Source: Comamonadaceae bacterium (GTDB lineage Bacteria; Pseudomonadota; Gammaproteobacteria; Burkholderiales; Burkholderiaceae_C). From it: a stretch of 64,000 bases of DNA. The position numbers and the translations under genes were made by a program. The notes below the pieces were generated by a model. That model ran no database searches, had not been told where the DNA came from, and worked only from the letters and a program-made list of their open reading frames with translations. How positions within the stretch are numbered: position 1 is the first letter of the stretch; each line of letters starts with the position of its first letter. The stretch spans positions 1 through 64,000 of the forward strand of contig CANFWI010000009.1 of NCBI GenBank assembly GCA_947450675.1. The letters run 5' to 3'. Positions 10,510-20,567 of the stretch are shown here, piece after piece.

Positions 10510-11064
10510 ATGAAAATCGCTCAAGAAATCCGCGCCGGCAACGTCATCATGCACGGCAAGGACCCGATGGTCGTGCTGAAAACCGAATACAGCCGCGGCG
10601 GTCGCAACTCCGCCACGGTGCGCATGAAGCTGAAAAGCCTGATCGCCAACTTCAACACCGAACAAGTGTTCAAGGCCGACGACAAGGTTGACCAGGTCAT
10701 CCTCGACAAAAAGGACTGCACCTACTCTTACTTCTCCGACCCGATGTACATCTGCATGGACGCTGAGTACAACCAGTACGAAGTCGAAGCCGAAAACATG
10801 GGCGACGCCCTGCACTACCTGCAAGACGGCATGGAACTCGAAGTCGTGTTCTATGACGGCAAGGCCATTTCTGTTGAAGTGCCAACCAGCGTGCAACGCG
10901 AAATCACGTGGACCGAGCCAGCCGTCAAAGGTGACACCTCCGGCAAGGTGCTGAAGCCTGCCAAGATCGCCACAGGCTTTGACCTCGGCGTGCCGATTTT
11001 TGTCGCACAAGGTGACATCGTCGAGATCGACACCCGCACGGGCGAATACCGCAAGCGCGTTTAA
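10510..11064 (+). CDS. efp: Elongation factor P
   Basis: 184 aa; [42 protein letters not shown], Arg at position 32. Confidence 0.97.
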   Translation: MKIAQEIRAGNVIMHGKDPMVVLKTEYSRGGRNSATVRMKLKSLIANFNTEQVFKADDKVDQVILDKKDCTYSYFSDPMYICMDAEYNQYEVEAENMGDALHYLQDGMELEVVFYDGKAISVEVPTSVQREITWTEPAVKGDTSGKVLKPAKIATGFDLGVPIFVAQGDIVEIDTRTGEYRKRV

Positions 11065-11076
11065 AGTTTGAGCTCA

Positions 11077-11099
11077 ACTGGCGGCACCATGCCGCCAGT
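11077..11099 (+). terminator. Perfect 10-bp hairpin downstream of efp (possible U-tract-less terminator or 3' stabiliser)
   Basis: ACTGGCGGCA-CCA-TGCCGCCAGT immediately 3' of the efp stop; no T-run follows. Confidence 0.45.
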
Positions 11100-11142
11100 G
11101 TTCAGCTTCGGCAGAGCCGCTTAGCTGGCCGACAATGGGGTC

Positions 11143-12006
11143 ATGAAATCAACTCAAGACCTTTCCGACAGCCCCCTCGCCGACGCCTGGGCTGAACTGC
11201 AAGCGCATTCAAATCAAGGCTATGCGCTGAACCCAGACGCTTACCGGCTGGCCTTTGCCGACCCCGAATTTTTGTTGCGCCGTGAAACCCGTGGTTTGCG
11301 CATGCAGCTTGAAATGCTCAAGCCCGAATCAGAGCAGCAGGCGCAAGGCGTCGAAAACACCATCGTCGTCTTTGGCAGCGCACGCTTCCCAGCGCCAGAG
11401 CAAGCCAACGCAGCCCTCGCATCCGCTAAAAAATCGGGTGATGCAGCGGCCATCGTGCTGGCTGAACGGCACGTCCGAAATTCAAAATACTACGATCAAG
11501 CGCGCCTTTTCAGTCGACTGGTCGCCGCCCACAGCAAAGCCAGTTCACCGCAAGAGCAATTGTTCATCTGCACCGGCGGTGGTCCCGGCATCATGGAAGC
11601 AGCCAACCGCGGCGCGCACGAATTGGGCATGCTGAACGTCGGCTTGAACATCGCCTTGCCGCACGAACAAAGTGCCAACCCCTACGTGTCGCCGTCGCTG
11701 AACTTCAAGTTCCATTACTTTGCCATGCGCAAGATGCATTTCATGATGCGCGCCAAAGCGCTGGTGGCTTTCCCGGGCGGCTTCGGCACGCTCGATGAGT
11801 TGTTTGAAGTCATCACGCTGGTGCAAACCAAAAAAGCCAAGCCGGTGCCGATTGTGTTGTTTGGCAGCAGCTACTGGAAGCGCTTGTTCAACTTCGATGT
11901 GCTGATCGAAGAAGGTGCCATCTCACCGGAAGACTTGGATTTATTGACCTACGTGGACGATCCGCAAGACGCTTGGGACGCCATCAAGAGTTTTTACGAG
12001 CTGTAA
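11143..12006 (+). CDS. LOG family protein (TIGR00730-type Rossmann fold / putative cytokinin riboside phosphoribohydrolase)
   Basis: IVVFGSARFPAPE..., CTGGGPGIMEAANRGAHE, FPGGFGTLDELFEVITLVQ motifs. Confidence 0.88.
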   Translation: MKSTQDLSDSPLADAWAELQAHSNQGYALNPDAYRLAFADPEFLLRRETRGLRMQLEMLKPESEQQAQGVENTIVVFGSARFPAPEQANAALASAKKSGDAAAIVLAERHVRNSKYYDQARLFSRLVAAHSKASSPQEQLFICTGGGPGIMEAANRGAHELGMLNVGLNIALPHEQSANPYVSPSLNFKFHYFAMRKMHFMMRAKALVAFPGGFGTLDELFEVITLVQTKKAKPVPIVLFGSSYWKRLFNFDVLIEEGAISPEDLDLLTYVDDPQDAWDAIKSFYEL

Positions 12007-12017
12007 ATGCAACAGGC

Positions 12018-13214
12018 CTAAGGCCGTTGGAGGCCGTGCGGGCTGGCTGGCAAACTGTCTTTCAGCAACCAAGCCGAACGAGCGCCAGCCCCAACCACCG
12101 TCCCGGTGATCCAGAACACGCCGGCCACGCCGATGATGGCACCAGCCGTGCCGAACAACAAAGGCATGATCACGCTAGAAGCGTTGATCGCCATCAGACG
12201 CAAACCCAGCGCTTCGCCATGTCGCGCCTCGGGCGTCAGCTGATGCAGCATGCTCATCACCATCGGCTGCACCATGCCCAGCGTCAAACCCAACATGACC
12301 GAGCACACGCCCATGGCCAGCGCGGTGCTTGTCAACGGATAAACACCGAACAGCAGCGCGGTGATCAGCATCGCGGTGCACAGCACTGCCCATTCACGCA
12401 CGCGGTTGGCGATCAAAGGCAAGAGCACGCGCACGGCCGCCGCCGCGATGGCAAAGGCACCCAAAATCGTGCCGATCACCGAGGCCGGAATGCCGCGCTC
12501 AAAGCCGAGCACCGGCACCACAAAAGTGTGCACATCCCAGCAAGACGATAAGAACCAGTTGACCAACATCAGTTGCCTGAATTTCGGATCGTGCAGCAGG
12601 TCCCAAGTCTTGGTCGGCGCACTGCCCGGCACGGCAAAGATGGGCGGCAATTCCTGCACGCGTCTGAGCAACCACCAACTGGCCAGCGGCAAAATCGCCA
12701 TCATCAAAAAAGCCGCCCGGTAGCCCGACAAACTCCCCGGGTTGGCGCCAACATGGTCAATCAGCAAGCCCGCGGAAAAGGTGCCGATGAAATTTGAAAC
12801 CGCCGGCCCGATCGCCAGCCAGCTGAAGACTTGCCGCAGTTGCAGGGGACCGTGAGCCGCACGACCGACATGACGCTGCAGCGCAATCACTGCTGCGCCC
12901 GTCGCTCCGCCGGTCAACAAGGCGGCCAGGCACAACACCGGAAACACCGGGGACACCACAGCAGCGCCAGCGCCGGTCATGGCCGCCAGCATGCTGAAGA
13001 TCATCGGCTTTCGCAGCCCGTGGCGGTCGGCATAACGCCCCGCCGGCAACGCCAAAAACACCTGTGTCAAGGCGAACAAGGCCAGCAGCACACCCACCGC
13101 CGCCGGGCTGTAGCCCTCGCGCAAAGCCAGCAACGGTGCAGCCATGCGCGTGCCCGCCATGCAGGCGTGCAGACAAATCTGCGCCAGGATGATGCGGGCC
13201 AATTCTCTGGTCAT
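12018..13214 (-). CDS. MFS transporter
   Basis: 398 aa, 12-TM-like hydrophobicity, GRYADRHGLRKPM loop motif. Confidence 0.87.
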   Translation of the reverse strand: MTRELARIILAQICLHACMAGTRMAAPLLALREGYSPAAVGVLLALFALTQVFLALPAGRYADRHGLRKPMIFSMLAAMTGAGAAVVSPVFPVLCLAALLTGGATGAAVIALQRHVGRAAHGPLQLRQVFSWLAIGPAVSNFIGTFSAGLLIDHVGANPGSLSGYRAAFLMMAILPLASWWLLRRVQELPPIFAVPGSAPTKTWDLLHDPKFRQLMLVNWFLSSCWDVHTFVVPVLGFERGIPASVIGTILGAFAIAAAAVRVLLPLIANRVREWAVLCTAMLITALLFGVYPLTSTALAMGVCSVMLGLTLGMVQPMVMSMLHQLTPEARHGEALGLRLMAINASSVIMPLLFGTAGAIIGVAGVFWITGTVVGAGARSAWLLKDSLPASPHGLQRP

Positions 13215-13237
13215 GTTCGGCGGCTTATGGCTGTCGA

Positions 13238-14623
13238 TTAATCTGCGTCACGGTCTAAGGGGTCCATCGGAATCAGCCGGGCCGACTCCGCTTCAGGCAA
13301 GGCCTCGACCTGCCGCAGCGCCTTGCCCATGACACGGCTGCGTTGCTCGGCGCTGTTCAGTGTGTTCAGCACCGTCTCGGTTTGGGACTTGACCTTGGCC
13401 AGCACGTCACCGAATTTTCCAAACTCAGTTTTGACCGCGCCCAGCACTTGCCAGACCTCGCTCGAGCGCTTCTCCAAGGCCAAGGTTCTGAATCCCATTT
13501 GCAGCGAGTTCAGCATGGCCAGCAAGGTGGTCGGGCCCGCCAACACGACGCGGTGGTCACGCTGCAGCGACTCCATCAAACCCGGACGCCGCAGCACTTC
13601 GGCGTACAGCCCTTCGGTCGGCAAAAACAAAATCGCAAAGTCGGTGGTGTACGGCGGCTCGATGTATTTGTCGCTGATGGATTTGGCTTCTAGGCGAATC
13701 CGCAACTCCAGCGCCTTGCCAGCCACCTCGGCACCCGGGGCGTCAGCGCGTTGCTGGGCGTCCAGCAGTCGTTCGTAATCTTCGTTCGGGAATTTCGCGT
13801 CAATCGGCAACCACAGCGGCTCGCCGGAGTCACTCCGGCCGGGCAGCTTGATGGCGAAATCCACCGTGTTCTTGCCGCCGGGACGGGTTGCAATTTGGGC
13901 CGCATATTGGTCCACGGTGAAGACCTGCTCAAGCAAGGCGGCGAGCTGCGCTTCGCCAAAAATACCGCGCGTTTTGACGTTGGTCAGCAGGTGTTTGAGA
14001 TCACCCACGCCCTGCGCCAGGCTTTGCATTTCACCCAGGCCCTTGTGCACTTGCTCCAACCTGTCAGCGACTTGCTTGAAGCTTTCACCCAGCCGAGTTT
14101 CGAGTGTTGCCTGGAGTTTTTCATCCACCGTCGCCCGCATCTGGTCGAGCTTTTTCTCATTGCCTTCCTGCAAGGCGGTGAGCCGCTGCTCGACCACCAA
14201 GCGCACTTCACCGAGCTTGCGCTCGTTGCCCTCCGAGACCTGCCGCAATTGTTCGTTCAAGCCATCAGAAAAGCGCTGCAAGGTCTCAGACACGTGCTGC
14301 TGCATGGCGCCCAGCTGCATGCGAAAAGAGTCAATCTGCTCGTTCTGTGTGCGCGCCACATCGCCAGACTGCGCCAGCAGCGCTTGCTGAAACAGCGACA
14401 GACCCTGCGCCAGTTCAGCGCGGGTACCGCGCGCGCTGATTTGCACCTCGGCGCGCAGTTCACGTTCCAGCCGCTCGTTGGCCGAGGCCAAGCTGGCCAG
14501 CTCGTTCAAAACTTTTTGCGGGTCTTCCGAACGCCTGCGAAGCTGACTGACCAGCAAGGCCAACAGCAGCAACACACTGACAACGGCCAGCACCAACAAC
14601 AACCACACAAACACATCCGACAT
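13238..14623 (-). CDS. rmuC: DNA recombination protein RmuC
   Basis: N-terminal TM, long coiled-coil, then RmuC nuclease-like domain (NVKTRGIFGEAQLAALLEQVFT...LPIDAKFPNEDYERLL). Confidence 0.94.
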   Translation of the reverse strand: MSDVFVWLLLVLAVVSVLLLLALLVSQLRRRSEDPQKVLNELASLASANERLERELRAEVQISARGTRAELAQGLSLFQQALLAQSGDVARTQNEQIDSFRMQLGAMQQHVSETLQRFSDGLNEQLRQVSEGNERKLGEVRLVVEQRLTALQEGNEKKLDQMRATVDEKLQATLETRLGESFKQVADRLEQVHKGLGEMQSLAQGVGDLKHLLTNVKTRGIFGEAQLAALLEQVFTVDQYAAQIATRPGGKNTVDFAIKLPGRSDSGEPLWLPIDAKFPNEDYERLLDAQQRADAPGAEVAGKALELRIRLEAKSISDKYIEPPYTTDFAILFLPTEGLYAEVLRRPGLMESLQRDHRVVLAGPTTLLAMLNSLQMGFRTLALEKRSSEVWQVLGAVKTEFGKFGDVLAKVKSQTETVLNTLNSAEQRSRVMGKALRQVEALPEAESARLIPMDPLDRDAD

Positions 14624-14689
14624 GAAGGCCTTTTTGAGACGATGAACCCATGAAAACGACTAAGGCACTCGCCTCAAGCTGACAACGAC

Positions 14690-15676
14690 TTACTTGCTCG
14701 CAAGCGCAGCCAGATTGAGTGGCGTGAGCGGTGGTTTGCCGCTTAAAAAAGCAATCAAGTTGTCAGCGGCCAACGCCGCCATGGCGAGTCGTGTCGGCAT
14801 CGTCGAGCTGGCGATGTGCGGCGTCAACACCACGTTCGGCACGGTCAGCAAATCAGGGTGCACCTTGGGCTCGCCCTCGAACACATCCAAACCGGCCGCT
14901 GCGATGACTTTGTTTTTCAGCGCTTGGGCCAAAGCAGCATCGTCGACAATGCCGCCGCGCGCGATGTTCACCAGCGTCGCCGTGGGCTTCATCATGGCCA
15001 GCTCAGCCGCGCCAATGGTGTGATGCGAGGCAGCCGAATAAGGCACCACCAAGACCACGTGGTCAGCGGTTTTCAGCAGCTCTTCTTTGCTGACATAGCT
15101 CGCTTTGCAGTCCGCCTCAAGCGCTGCATCGAGGCGCGAACGGTTGTGGTAAATCACCTTCATGCCAAAGCCGTGGGCGCCGCGCTTGGCAATCCCTTGG
15201 CCAATCCGGCCCATGCCCAGAATGCCGAGTGTGGATCCGTGAATATCCGAACCAGCAAACATGTCAAAGCTCCATTTGGTCCACTGGCCGGCGCGCAAAT
15301 AATGTTCGCTTTCGGTCATGCGACGGGCCGTCGCCATCAGCAGCGCAAAGCCGAAGTCAGCGGTGGTTTCGGTCAGTACATCGGGTGCATTGGTGGCCAA
15401 CACGCCCGCTGCGGTCATGGCGTCGATGTCGAAGTTGTTGTAACCCACAGCCATGTTGGCGCAGATTTTGAGGTCGGGACAAGCCGCCAGCACCTCGGCG
15501 TCAATCCGTTCGCCACCTGTGGTGAAAACACCCTGTTTGCCTTGCAGGTGTGCGATCAGTTCGGCCTTCGACCAAAGCACGTCAGCCTGATTTGATTCGA
15601 CCTCGAAATGCTGCGATAAGCGCTCGATGATGTCAGGGAAAACTGCGCGTGCAACGAGGATCTTGGGCTGGCTCAT
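14690..15676 (-). CDS. D-2-hydroxyacid dehydrogenase (glyoxylate/hydroxypyruvate reductase-like)
   Basis: 328 aa; LGILGMGRIGQGIAKR nucleotide-binding motif, LVNIARGGIVDDAAL, HPDLLTVPNVVLTPHIAS. Confidence 0.92.
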   Translation of the reverse strand: MSQPKILVARAVFPDIIERLSQHFEVESNQADVLWSKAELIAHLQGKQGVFTTGGERIDAEVLAACPDLKICANMAVGYNNFDIDAMTAAGVLATNAPDVLTETTADFGFALLMATARRMTESEHYLRAGQWTKWSFDMFAGSDIHGSTLGILGMGRIGQGIAKRGAHGFGMKVIYHNRSRLDAALEADCKASYVSKEELLKTADHVVLVVPYSAASHHTIGAAELAMMKPTATLVNIARGGIVDDAALAQALKNKVIAAAGLDVFEGEPKVHPDLLTVPNVVLTPHIASSTMPTRLAMAALAADNLIAFLSGKPPLTPLNLAALASK

Positions 15677-15755
15677 GAGGGTGTCCTAGATAAAAGGATG
15701 GAGGGGAATTTAAAAATAGCTTTGGAAACGACGCTTTGACAGCCACCAAGCGCCA

Positions 15756-16943
15756 TCACTCTATCTCAAAGACCTGCCGCAAATACGCCAGATATTTCAC
15801 GTCGTCACACATATTTTTAGACGGCGTGTCTGACACCTTGGCGACCGGCTGTCCGTTGCACTGAACCATCTTGATGACGATCTGCAGCGGCTCGTAGCCG
15901 AGGTCGTTGGTCAGGTTGGTGCCGATGCCGAAAGCCAATTGACAGCGCCCCTTGAACTGGCGGTACAGCTCAATGGTTTTAGGCACGGTCAGGCCATCGC
16001 TGAAGATCAATGTCTTGGTGCGCGGGTCGACGCGGTTGATGCTGTAATGCTGGATCAAGCGCTCGCCCCAGGCGGCAGGGTCGCCACTGTCATGCCGGGC
16101 GCCGTCAAAGAGCTTGCAAAAGTACATGTCAAAGTCGCGTAAAAAGGCGCTCATGCCGTAAACGTCGCTCAGCGCGATGCCGAGGTCGCCGCGGTACTCT
16201 TTGGCCCAGGATTCAAAGGCGAACACTTGGCTGTCGCGCAACCTCGGGCCCAGCGCCTGGCAGGCCTGCAAAAATTCATGCGCCATGGTGCCCAGCGGGG
16301 TCAAACCCAGCTTCATGGCAAACAGCACGTTGCTGGTGCCGGCAAACTGCCCGGCAGTGCCCGCACCCACCCGAGCGATCAGAGTGCGCAAGACCTCTTC
16401 GTGCCAAGCTCGGCTGAAGCGCCTTCGGGTGCCGTAGTCGGCGATCTTCAGCGCACTCAAGCCTTCGCCTTTGAGTTGCTCAATCTTCACGTCCAAGCGA
16501 CGCCGGCCTTCCATGACGTCGGGCAGTTTCTGGGTGTTCCGAAAGTACACCTCATTGATGATGGCGAGAATCGGAATTTCAAACGGGATGGTGTGCAGCC
16601 AAGGGCCTTTGATGGACACCTCAATGTCACCCGACGCCAGAGCCGTGACGGTGACGTATTTTTCATTCAGCCGGAACAGCCCCAGAAAGTCCACGAAGTC
16701 GCTCTTGATGAAGCGCATGGATTGCAGATAGGCCAACTCCGCGTCCTGAAAGCGCAGGGTGCACAGCGCCCGAATTTCCTCGCGGATTTCGTTCACCATC
16801 GGCGCCAGTGGGCTGACGCCCGGACTGGCTGCGTTCCGGCACTGAAAGCGATATTCGACCTGGGCGCCCGGAAATTGGTGCAGCACCACCTGCATCATGG
16901 TGAACTTGTACAGATCGGTGTCGAGCAGGCTGGTGATGATCAT
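15756..16943 (-). CDS. pncB: Nicotinate phosphoribosyltransferase
   Basis: 395 aa; [34 protein letters not shown]-terminus and [22 protein letters not shown]. Confidence 0.95.
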   Translation of the reverse strand: MIITSLLDTDLYKFTMMQVVLHQFPGAQVEYRFQCRNAASPGVSPLAPMVNEIREEIRALCTLRFQDAELAYLQSMRFIKSDFVDFLGLFRLNEKYVTVTALASGDIEVSIKGPWLHTIPFEIPILAIINEVYFRNTQKLPDVMEGRRRLDVKIEQLKGEGLSALKIADYGTRRRFSRAWHEEVLRTLIARVGAGTAGQFAGTSNVLFAMKLGLTPLGTMAHEFLQACQALGPRLRDSQVFAFESWAKEYRGDLGIALSDVYGMSAFLRDFDMYFCKLFDGARHDSGDPAAWGERLIQHYSINRVDPRTKTLIFSDGLTVPKTIELYRQFKGRCQLAFGIGTNLTNDLGYEPLQIVIKMVQCNGQPVAKVSDTPSKNMCDDVKYLAYLRQVFEIE

Positions 16944-17010
16944 GGCGGTGGCAAGGCCGCGGGTGAGCGCGGCGAGGTCTGCAAAAGTGGGCCGTGAAGT
17001 GTGGTGACGA

Positions 17011-17361
17011 TCAGCCGAGGAAGTCGACTTCGAACAACAGGGTTGCGTTCGGTGGAATCACGCCGCCCGCACCGCGCGCGCCGTAGCCCAGCTCCGCCGG
17101 AATGACCAGGCGGCGCGTGCCACCGACCGACATGCCTTGCACGCCTTCATCCCAGCCGCGAATCACCTGACCAGCACCGAGTGAAAAACCAAATGGCTGG
17201 CCGCGGTCTTTGCTGGAGTCGAATTTGGCGCCCTGCACGCCGTCATTGAACAGCCAGCCGGTGTAATGAACGCTGACCTCTTGGCCGGCCTTGGCAATCG
17301 CGCCGGTGCCGAGCACGGTGTCTTCATATTGGAGGCCTGATGGCGTAGTGGTCATGGTCAT
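17011..17361 (-). CDS. FKBP-type peptidyl-prolyl cis-trans isomerase
   Basis: [15 protein letters not shown]...VSVHYTGWL...[26 protein letters not shown]...[15 protein letters not shown]. Confidence 0.94.
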   Translation of the reverse strand: MTMTTTPSGLQYEDTVLGTGAIAKAGQEVSVHYTGWLFNDGVQGAKFDSSKDRGQPFGFSLGAGQVIRGWDEGVQGMSVGGTRRLVIPAELGYGARGAGGVIPPNATLLFEVDFLG

Positions 17362-17451
17362 AAAGAAAACTTTCAAAAAATAAAAAAATGAGGGCTGTTT
17401 GCCGGTCACAGGGGAGCCCCTGACTTTACCCGCAACCAGCGCCCTGCGTGC

Positions 17452-18180
17452 TCATTTCACCCAAGTGGTGAAGTCTTCAGCGCTGACACGGGGCGTGTGA
17501 AACGTGTTCACCAAGGCAGACTCGTCGGCATAACCCAGCGCCATGCCACAGACCAGCATGTCGTCAGCACCCGCGCCAATGTGCGGCAAGATGATTTTGG
17601 CAAAACCATTCCAGGCAGCTTGTGGGCAGGTGTGCAGGCCATGGCCACGGGCGGCCACCATGATGCTCTGCAAAAACATGCCGTAGTCGACCAAGCTGCC
17701 GCGGTTCAAGACTCGGTCAATCGTGAACATGAGCCCGACAGGCGCATCAAAAAATCGGTAATTACGCTGGTGCTGGGCGTGCATCTTGTCTTTGTCGCCC
17801 TTGCCGATGCCGAGCAAGCCATACAAGCCCCAGCCGTTTTCACGCCGCCGGTCGATGTAGGGCGAGACCCATTTTTCAGGGTAGTAGGCGTACTCTTCTT
17901 TGTACTGCGCGCCGAGTTCCGGATTGTCGCGAACGGCATCGTGCGCGGCGCAGACCTTGTCCACCAGCGTGTCGCGACTTGGCCCTTGCAAAACGTAAAC
18001 CTTCCAGGGCTGGGTATTGGTGCCCGAGGGCGCGCGGCTGGCGACCTCCAGCAAGTGCATGAGGATGGACCGGTCAACCGCTTGGGGTAAAAACGCCCGC
18101 ACCGACATGCGGCTGGTGATGGCTTGGTCGACAGGGTTCACGGCATTCACCGTATTTGCAGGGTTCGTATGTATCGTCAT
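17452..18180 (-). CDS. Nitroreductase family protein
   Basis: ITSRMSVRAFLPQAVDRSILMHLLEVASRAPSGTNTQPWKVYVLQG; ORF opens at 18216 (TTG), first ATG at 18180. Confidence 0.9.
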   Translation of the reverse strand: MTIHTNPANTVNAVNPVDQAITSRMSVRAFLPQAVDRSILMHLLEVASRAPSGTNTQPWKVYVLQGPSRDTLVDKVCAAHDAVRDNPELGAQYKEEYAYYPEKWVSPYIDRRRENGWGLYGLLGIGKGDKDKMHAQHQRNYRFFDAPVGLMFTIDRVLNRGSLVDYGMFLQSIMVAARGHGLHTCPQAAWNGFAKIILPHIGAGADDMLVCGMALGYADESALVNTFHTPRVSAEDFTTWVK

Positions 18181-18212
18181 CACTTGAGACTGTCCAATCT
18201 TGGTGGCTTGAT

Positions 18213-18578
18213 TCAACGCAAACGGATTTCCATGATTTCGAACTCCAGTGCGTCCCGGTAGGTTCGAAGTTCTCGCTGCGCGAGAAACAGCAGAATTTTT
18301 GGCGCATGCGCTTTGACCACGCGGGGCAGCAAGAAACCGATGGCGATCAGCGGCAAACCGACCCAGCTATAGCCCGACCAACTCAGCGCGGTGCCAAGTC
18401 CGATGATGGGCAGCGCAATACCGACGACGAACAACCGGTGTTTGATGTATTTTTGCGCCTTTTCTGGGTTCACGATCAGGCTAAAACGGCCCGCCGGCAG
18501 GCCCGCACAAAACGCTTCGTGCGACACCTCCACTTGGCGACCCGCGTCGGAGGCGGTTTCAAAGGACAGATCGGGCAT
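18213..18578 (-). CDS. Small hypothetical membrane protein
   Basis: 121 aa with two hydrophobic segments (LFVVGIALPIIGLGTALSW; WVGLPLIAIGFLLPRVV); no confident family. Confidence 0.65.
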   Translation of the reverse strand: MPDLSFETASDAGRQVEVSHEAFCAGLPAGRFSLIVNPEKAQKYIKHRLFVVGIALPIIGLGTALSWSGYSWVGLPLIAIGFLLPRVVKAHAPKILLFLAQRELRTYRDALEFEIMEIRLR

Positions 18579-18617
18579 GCTTGTTTGTCTCCGTGGCTTT
18601 TTATCTTCACGCCCATC

Positions 18618-19643
18618 TTATGCGGTCAAGCCTTGCCACTTCTCCCAATACGCCAAAGCCACCCGGTAAGTGTTCATTTGCACTTGCACGGTTTCATCGA
18701 TATCAACGCCGTAGCCACCGGCCATGGCCATGGCCAGCGTTATGCGGCGCTGCCAAGCCCAGTCAAAAACCCGCCGGTCGCGCGCCTCAAGACCGTCGTA
18801 GCTCAAACTCAAACGACCCAAACGATCGCCCTCAAACGGATCGGCACCGGCCAAATAAATCACCAATCCCGGTTGAAAGCGCCGCTCCATCTCATCAAGT
18901 GCGTGCTCTAGCGCCTGCAGGTAATCCGCATCGTTGCAGCCATCCGGCAAGTTCACGTCCAGGTCACTGACTTCCTTGCGAAATGGAAAGTTGTGTTGCC
19001 CGTGCAGCGACAGCGTGAAAACGCTGGCGTCATCCTTGAAGATGCTGGCCGTGCCATTCCCTTGGTGCACATCCAGATCAATCACCGCCACGCGCAAGGC
19101 CGGCCGCAGGTGTCCGTGGCGCCTGGCCCACTCGGCTTGCATCAAACGGGCCGTCACAGCAGCGTCGTTAAAAACGCAGAAACCACCGCCTTTGTCTGCG
19201 CTCGCATGGTGCGTGCCGCCGGCCATGTTGGCCGCTACGCCCTCAGATTTGGCTTGCGCACCACCGCGCAGACCCAGCGCTGCGCGTGCAGCCGCAATGG
19301 TCGCACCGGCCGATCGGCGTGAGCGCTCGACCATCTCCAAGCTCCAGGGAAAACCGATTTCGCGCATGGCGACTGCCGGCAATTCACCGCTGCTCACTGC
19401 GTTGATGTACGCAGGGTCGTGCGCCAGAGCCAATTCGCCATCCGTGGCGCTCGGCGCCTCAGCCATGCTCACCGCCGGCAACTCTGTCGCCACACGCTGG
19501 CGCAGACGTGCGTACTTTTCCATCGGAAAGCGGTGCCCCGCAGGCAGTGGCAATACAAAGTGATCCGCGTAATAGGCTTGCAAAATAAATAAGGCGTGAA
19601 AAGAAACAGGGACTATCTCAATCGACCGGCGCACAGGTCGCAA
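18618..19643 (-). CDS. Histone deacetylase family protein (acetylpolyamine/acetoin-utilisation-like)
   Basis: PAGHRFPMEKYARLR, GGTHHASADKGGGFCVFNDAAVTAR, VIDLDVHQGNGTASIF, LAGADPFEGDRLGRLSLS. Exact start uncertain (the family usually begins near LQAYYADHF, TTG at 19583). Confidence 0.9.
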   Translation of the reverse strand: MRPVRRSIEIVPVSFHALFILQAYYADHFVLPLPAGHRFPMEKYARLRQRVATELPAVSMAEAPSATDGELALAHDPAYINAVSSGELPAVAMREIGFPWSLEMVERSRRSAGATIAAARAALGLRGGAQAKSEGVAANMAGGTHHASADKGGGFCVFNDAAVTARLMQAEWARRHGHLRPALRVAVIDLDVHQGNGTASIFKDDASVFTLSLHGQHNFPFRKEVSDLDVNLPDGCNDADYLQALEHALDEMERRFQPGLVIYLAGADPFEGDRLGRLSLSYDGLEARDRRVFDWAWQRRITLAMAMAGGYGVDIDETVQVQMNTYRVALAYWEKWQGLTA

Positions 19644-19772
19644 CGCATTTTAAAAGCTCTTCATGAAGCTCAACATTGTGATTCGAAGTTAACGCTCAAA
19701 CCGCAGCTGAATCGTTTTAAAAACCCAGAAACCACCAGCCCATGCGGCCTAGAGGCGCACATCTAAAATGAT

Positions 19773-19843
19773 GCATTGCAGCAAAATTGACTTGCAATCA
19801 TCGCGCCACCCCCTATACTTTGTGTCATGTTGCAGTGCAGCAA
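19773..19843. promoter_or_regulatory. Predicted phasin-gene promoter (TTGCAA-16-TATACT) flanked by two GCA[T/G]TGCAGCAA motifs (PhaR-operator-like)
   Basis: GCATTGCAGCAA at 19773-19784 and GCAGTGCAGCAA at 19832-19843; -35 TTGCAA 19792-19797, -10 TATACT 19814-19819. On the minus strand both read CTGC-N3-GCA. Confidence 0.5.
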
Positions 19844-19909
19844 TTGGTGGTTCGAGAAATCACCCAATCAAGCTGAGCAACTATTTTTTAACTCACAGGA
19901 GATTTGAAT

Positions 19910-20455
19910 ATGTTGACCGCTGAACAAGTTATTGACTCGCAAAAAACCACTTACGAAACCCTTTTTGGCCTGACCAACAAAGCCTTCGAAGGCGTTGAAA
20001 AACTGGTCGAATTGAATCTCCAAGCGTCCAAAGCCGCTTTGGCAGAAACCGCCAATCAAACGCAAGCGATGATGAGCGTGAAAGACGCCCAAGAATTTTT
20101 GGCCATGCAAACAGGCATGTTGCAGCCTTTGGCAGAGAAGTCGGCCGCTTACAGCCGCCACCTTTACGACATTGCCACCAGCACCAGCGCCGAGTTCAGC
20201 AAAGCTCTTGAAGGTCAAGCCGCAGAAACCCAAGCCAAGCTCATGGGTTTGGTCGATGGTGCTGCTAAAAATGCGCCAGCCGGTTCAGAAACCGCCATGG
20301 CCGTCATGAAAAGCGCAGTTGCTGCGGCCAACAACGCTTTCGAGTCGGTTCAAAAAGCCGTTAAACAAGCCACCGACATGGCTGAAGCCAACTTCACCAC
20401 CGTCAGCAATACCGCCGTCAACGCGGTCAAAGCACCAGCTGCGAAAAAGCGTTAA
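19910..20455 (+). CDS. phaP: Phasin family protein (PHA granule-associated)
   Basis: [46 protein letters not shown]...; AGGAG RBS upstream; typical phasin length and composition. Confidence 0.92.
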   Translation: MLTAEQVIDSQKTTYETLFGLTNKAFEGVEKLVELNLQASKAALAETANQTQAMMSVKDAQEFLAMQTGMLQPLAEKSAAYSRHLYDIATSTSAEFSKALEGQAAETQAKLMGLVDGAAKNAPAGSETAMAVMKSAVAAANNAFESVQKAVKQATDMAEANFTTVSNTAVNAVKAPAAKKR

Positions 20456-20512
20456 TTTTCATTGAGTTGTCTCCTCGGGTCTCCGGCAAACATCGCGTTT
20501 CCAGACCCGTTT

Positions 20513-20539
20513 AAAGCCCGCCTTGTGCGGGCTTTTTTT
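20513..20539 (+). terminator. Rho-independent terminator downstream of the phasin gene
   Basis: AAAGCCCG-CCTTGTG-CGGGCTTTTTTT: GC-rich stem followed by a T-run. Confidence 0.85.
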
Positions 20540-20567
20540 GTGTCTATGTTCAGGGCTATGGATGGAT

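Noticed and set aside
12010-12029. Hairpin CAACAGGCC-TAA-GGCCGTTG between convergent LOG and MFS genes
   Set aside because: Short, contains one mismatch and has no T-run; too weak to call a bidirectional terminator.
13751-14653. 300-aa plus-strand ORF antisense to rmuC
   Set aside because: RmuC is clearly encoded on the minus strand; the antisense frame has no domain signature.
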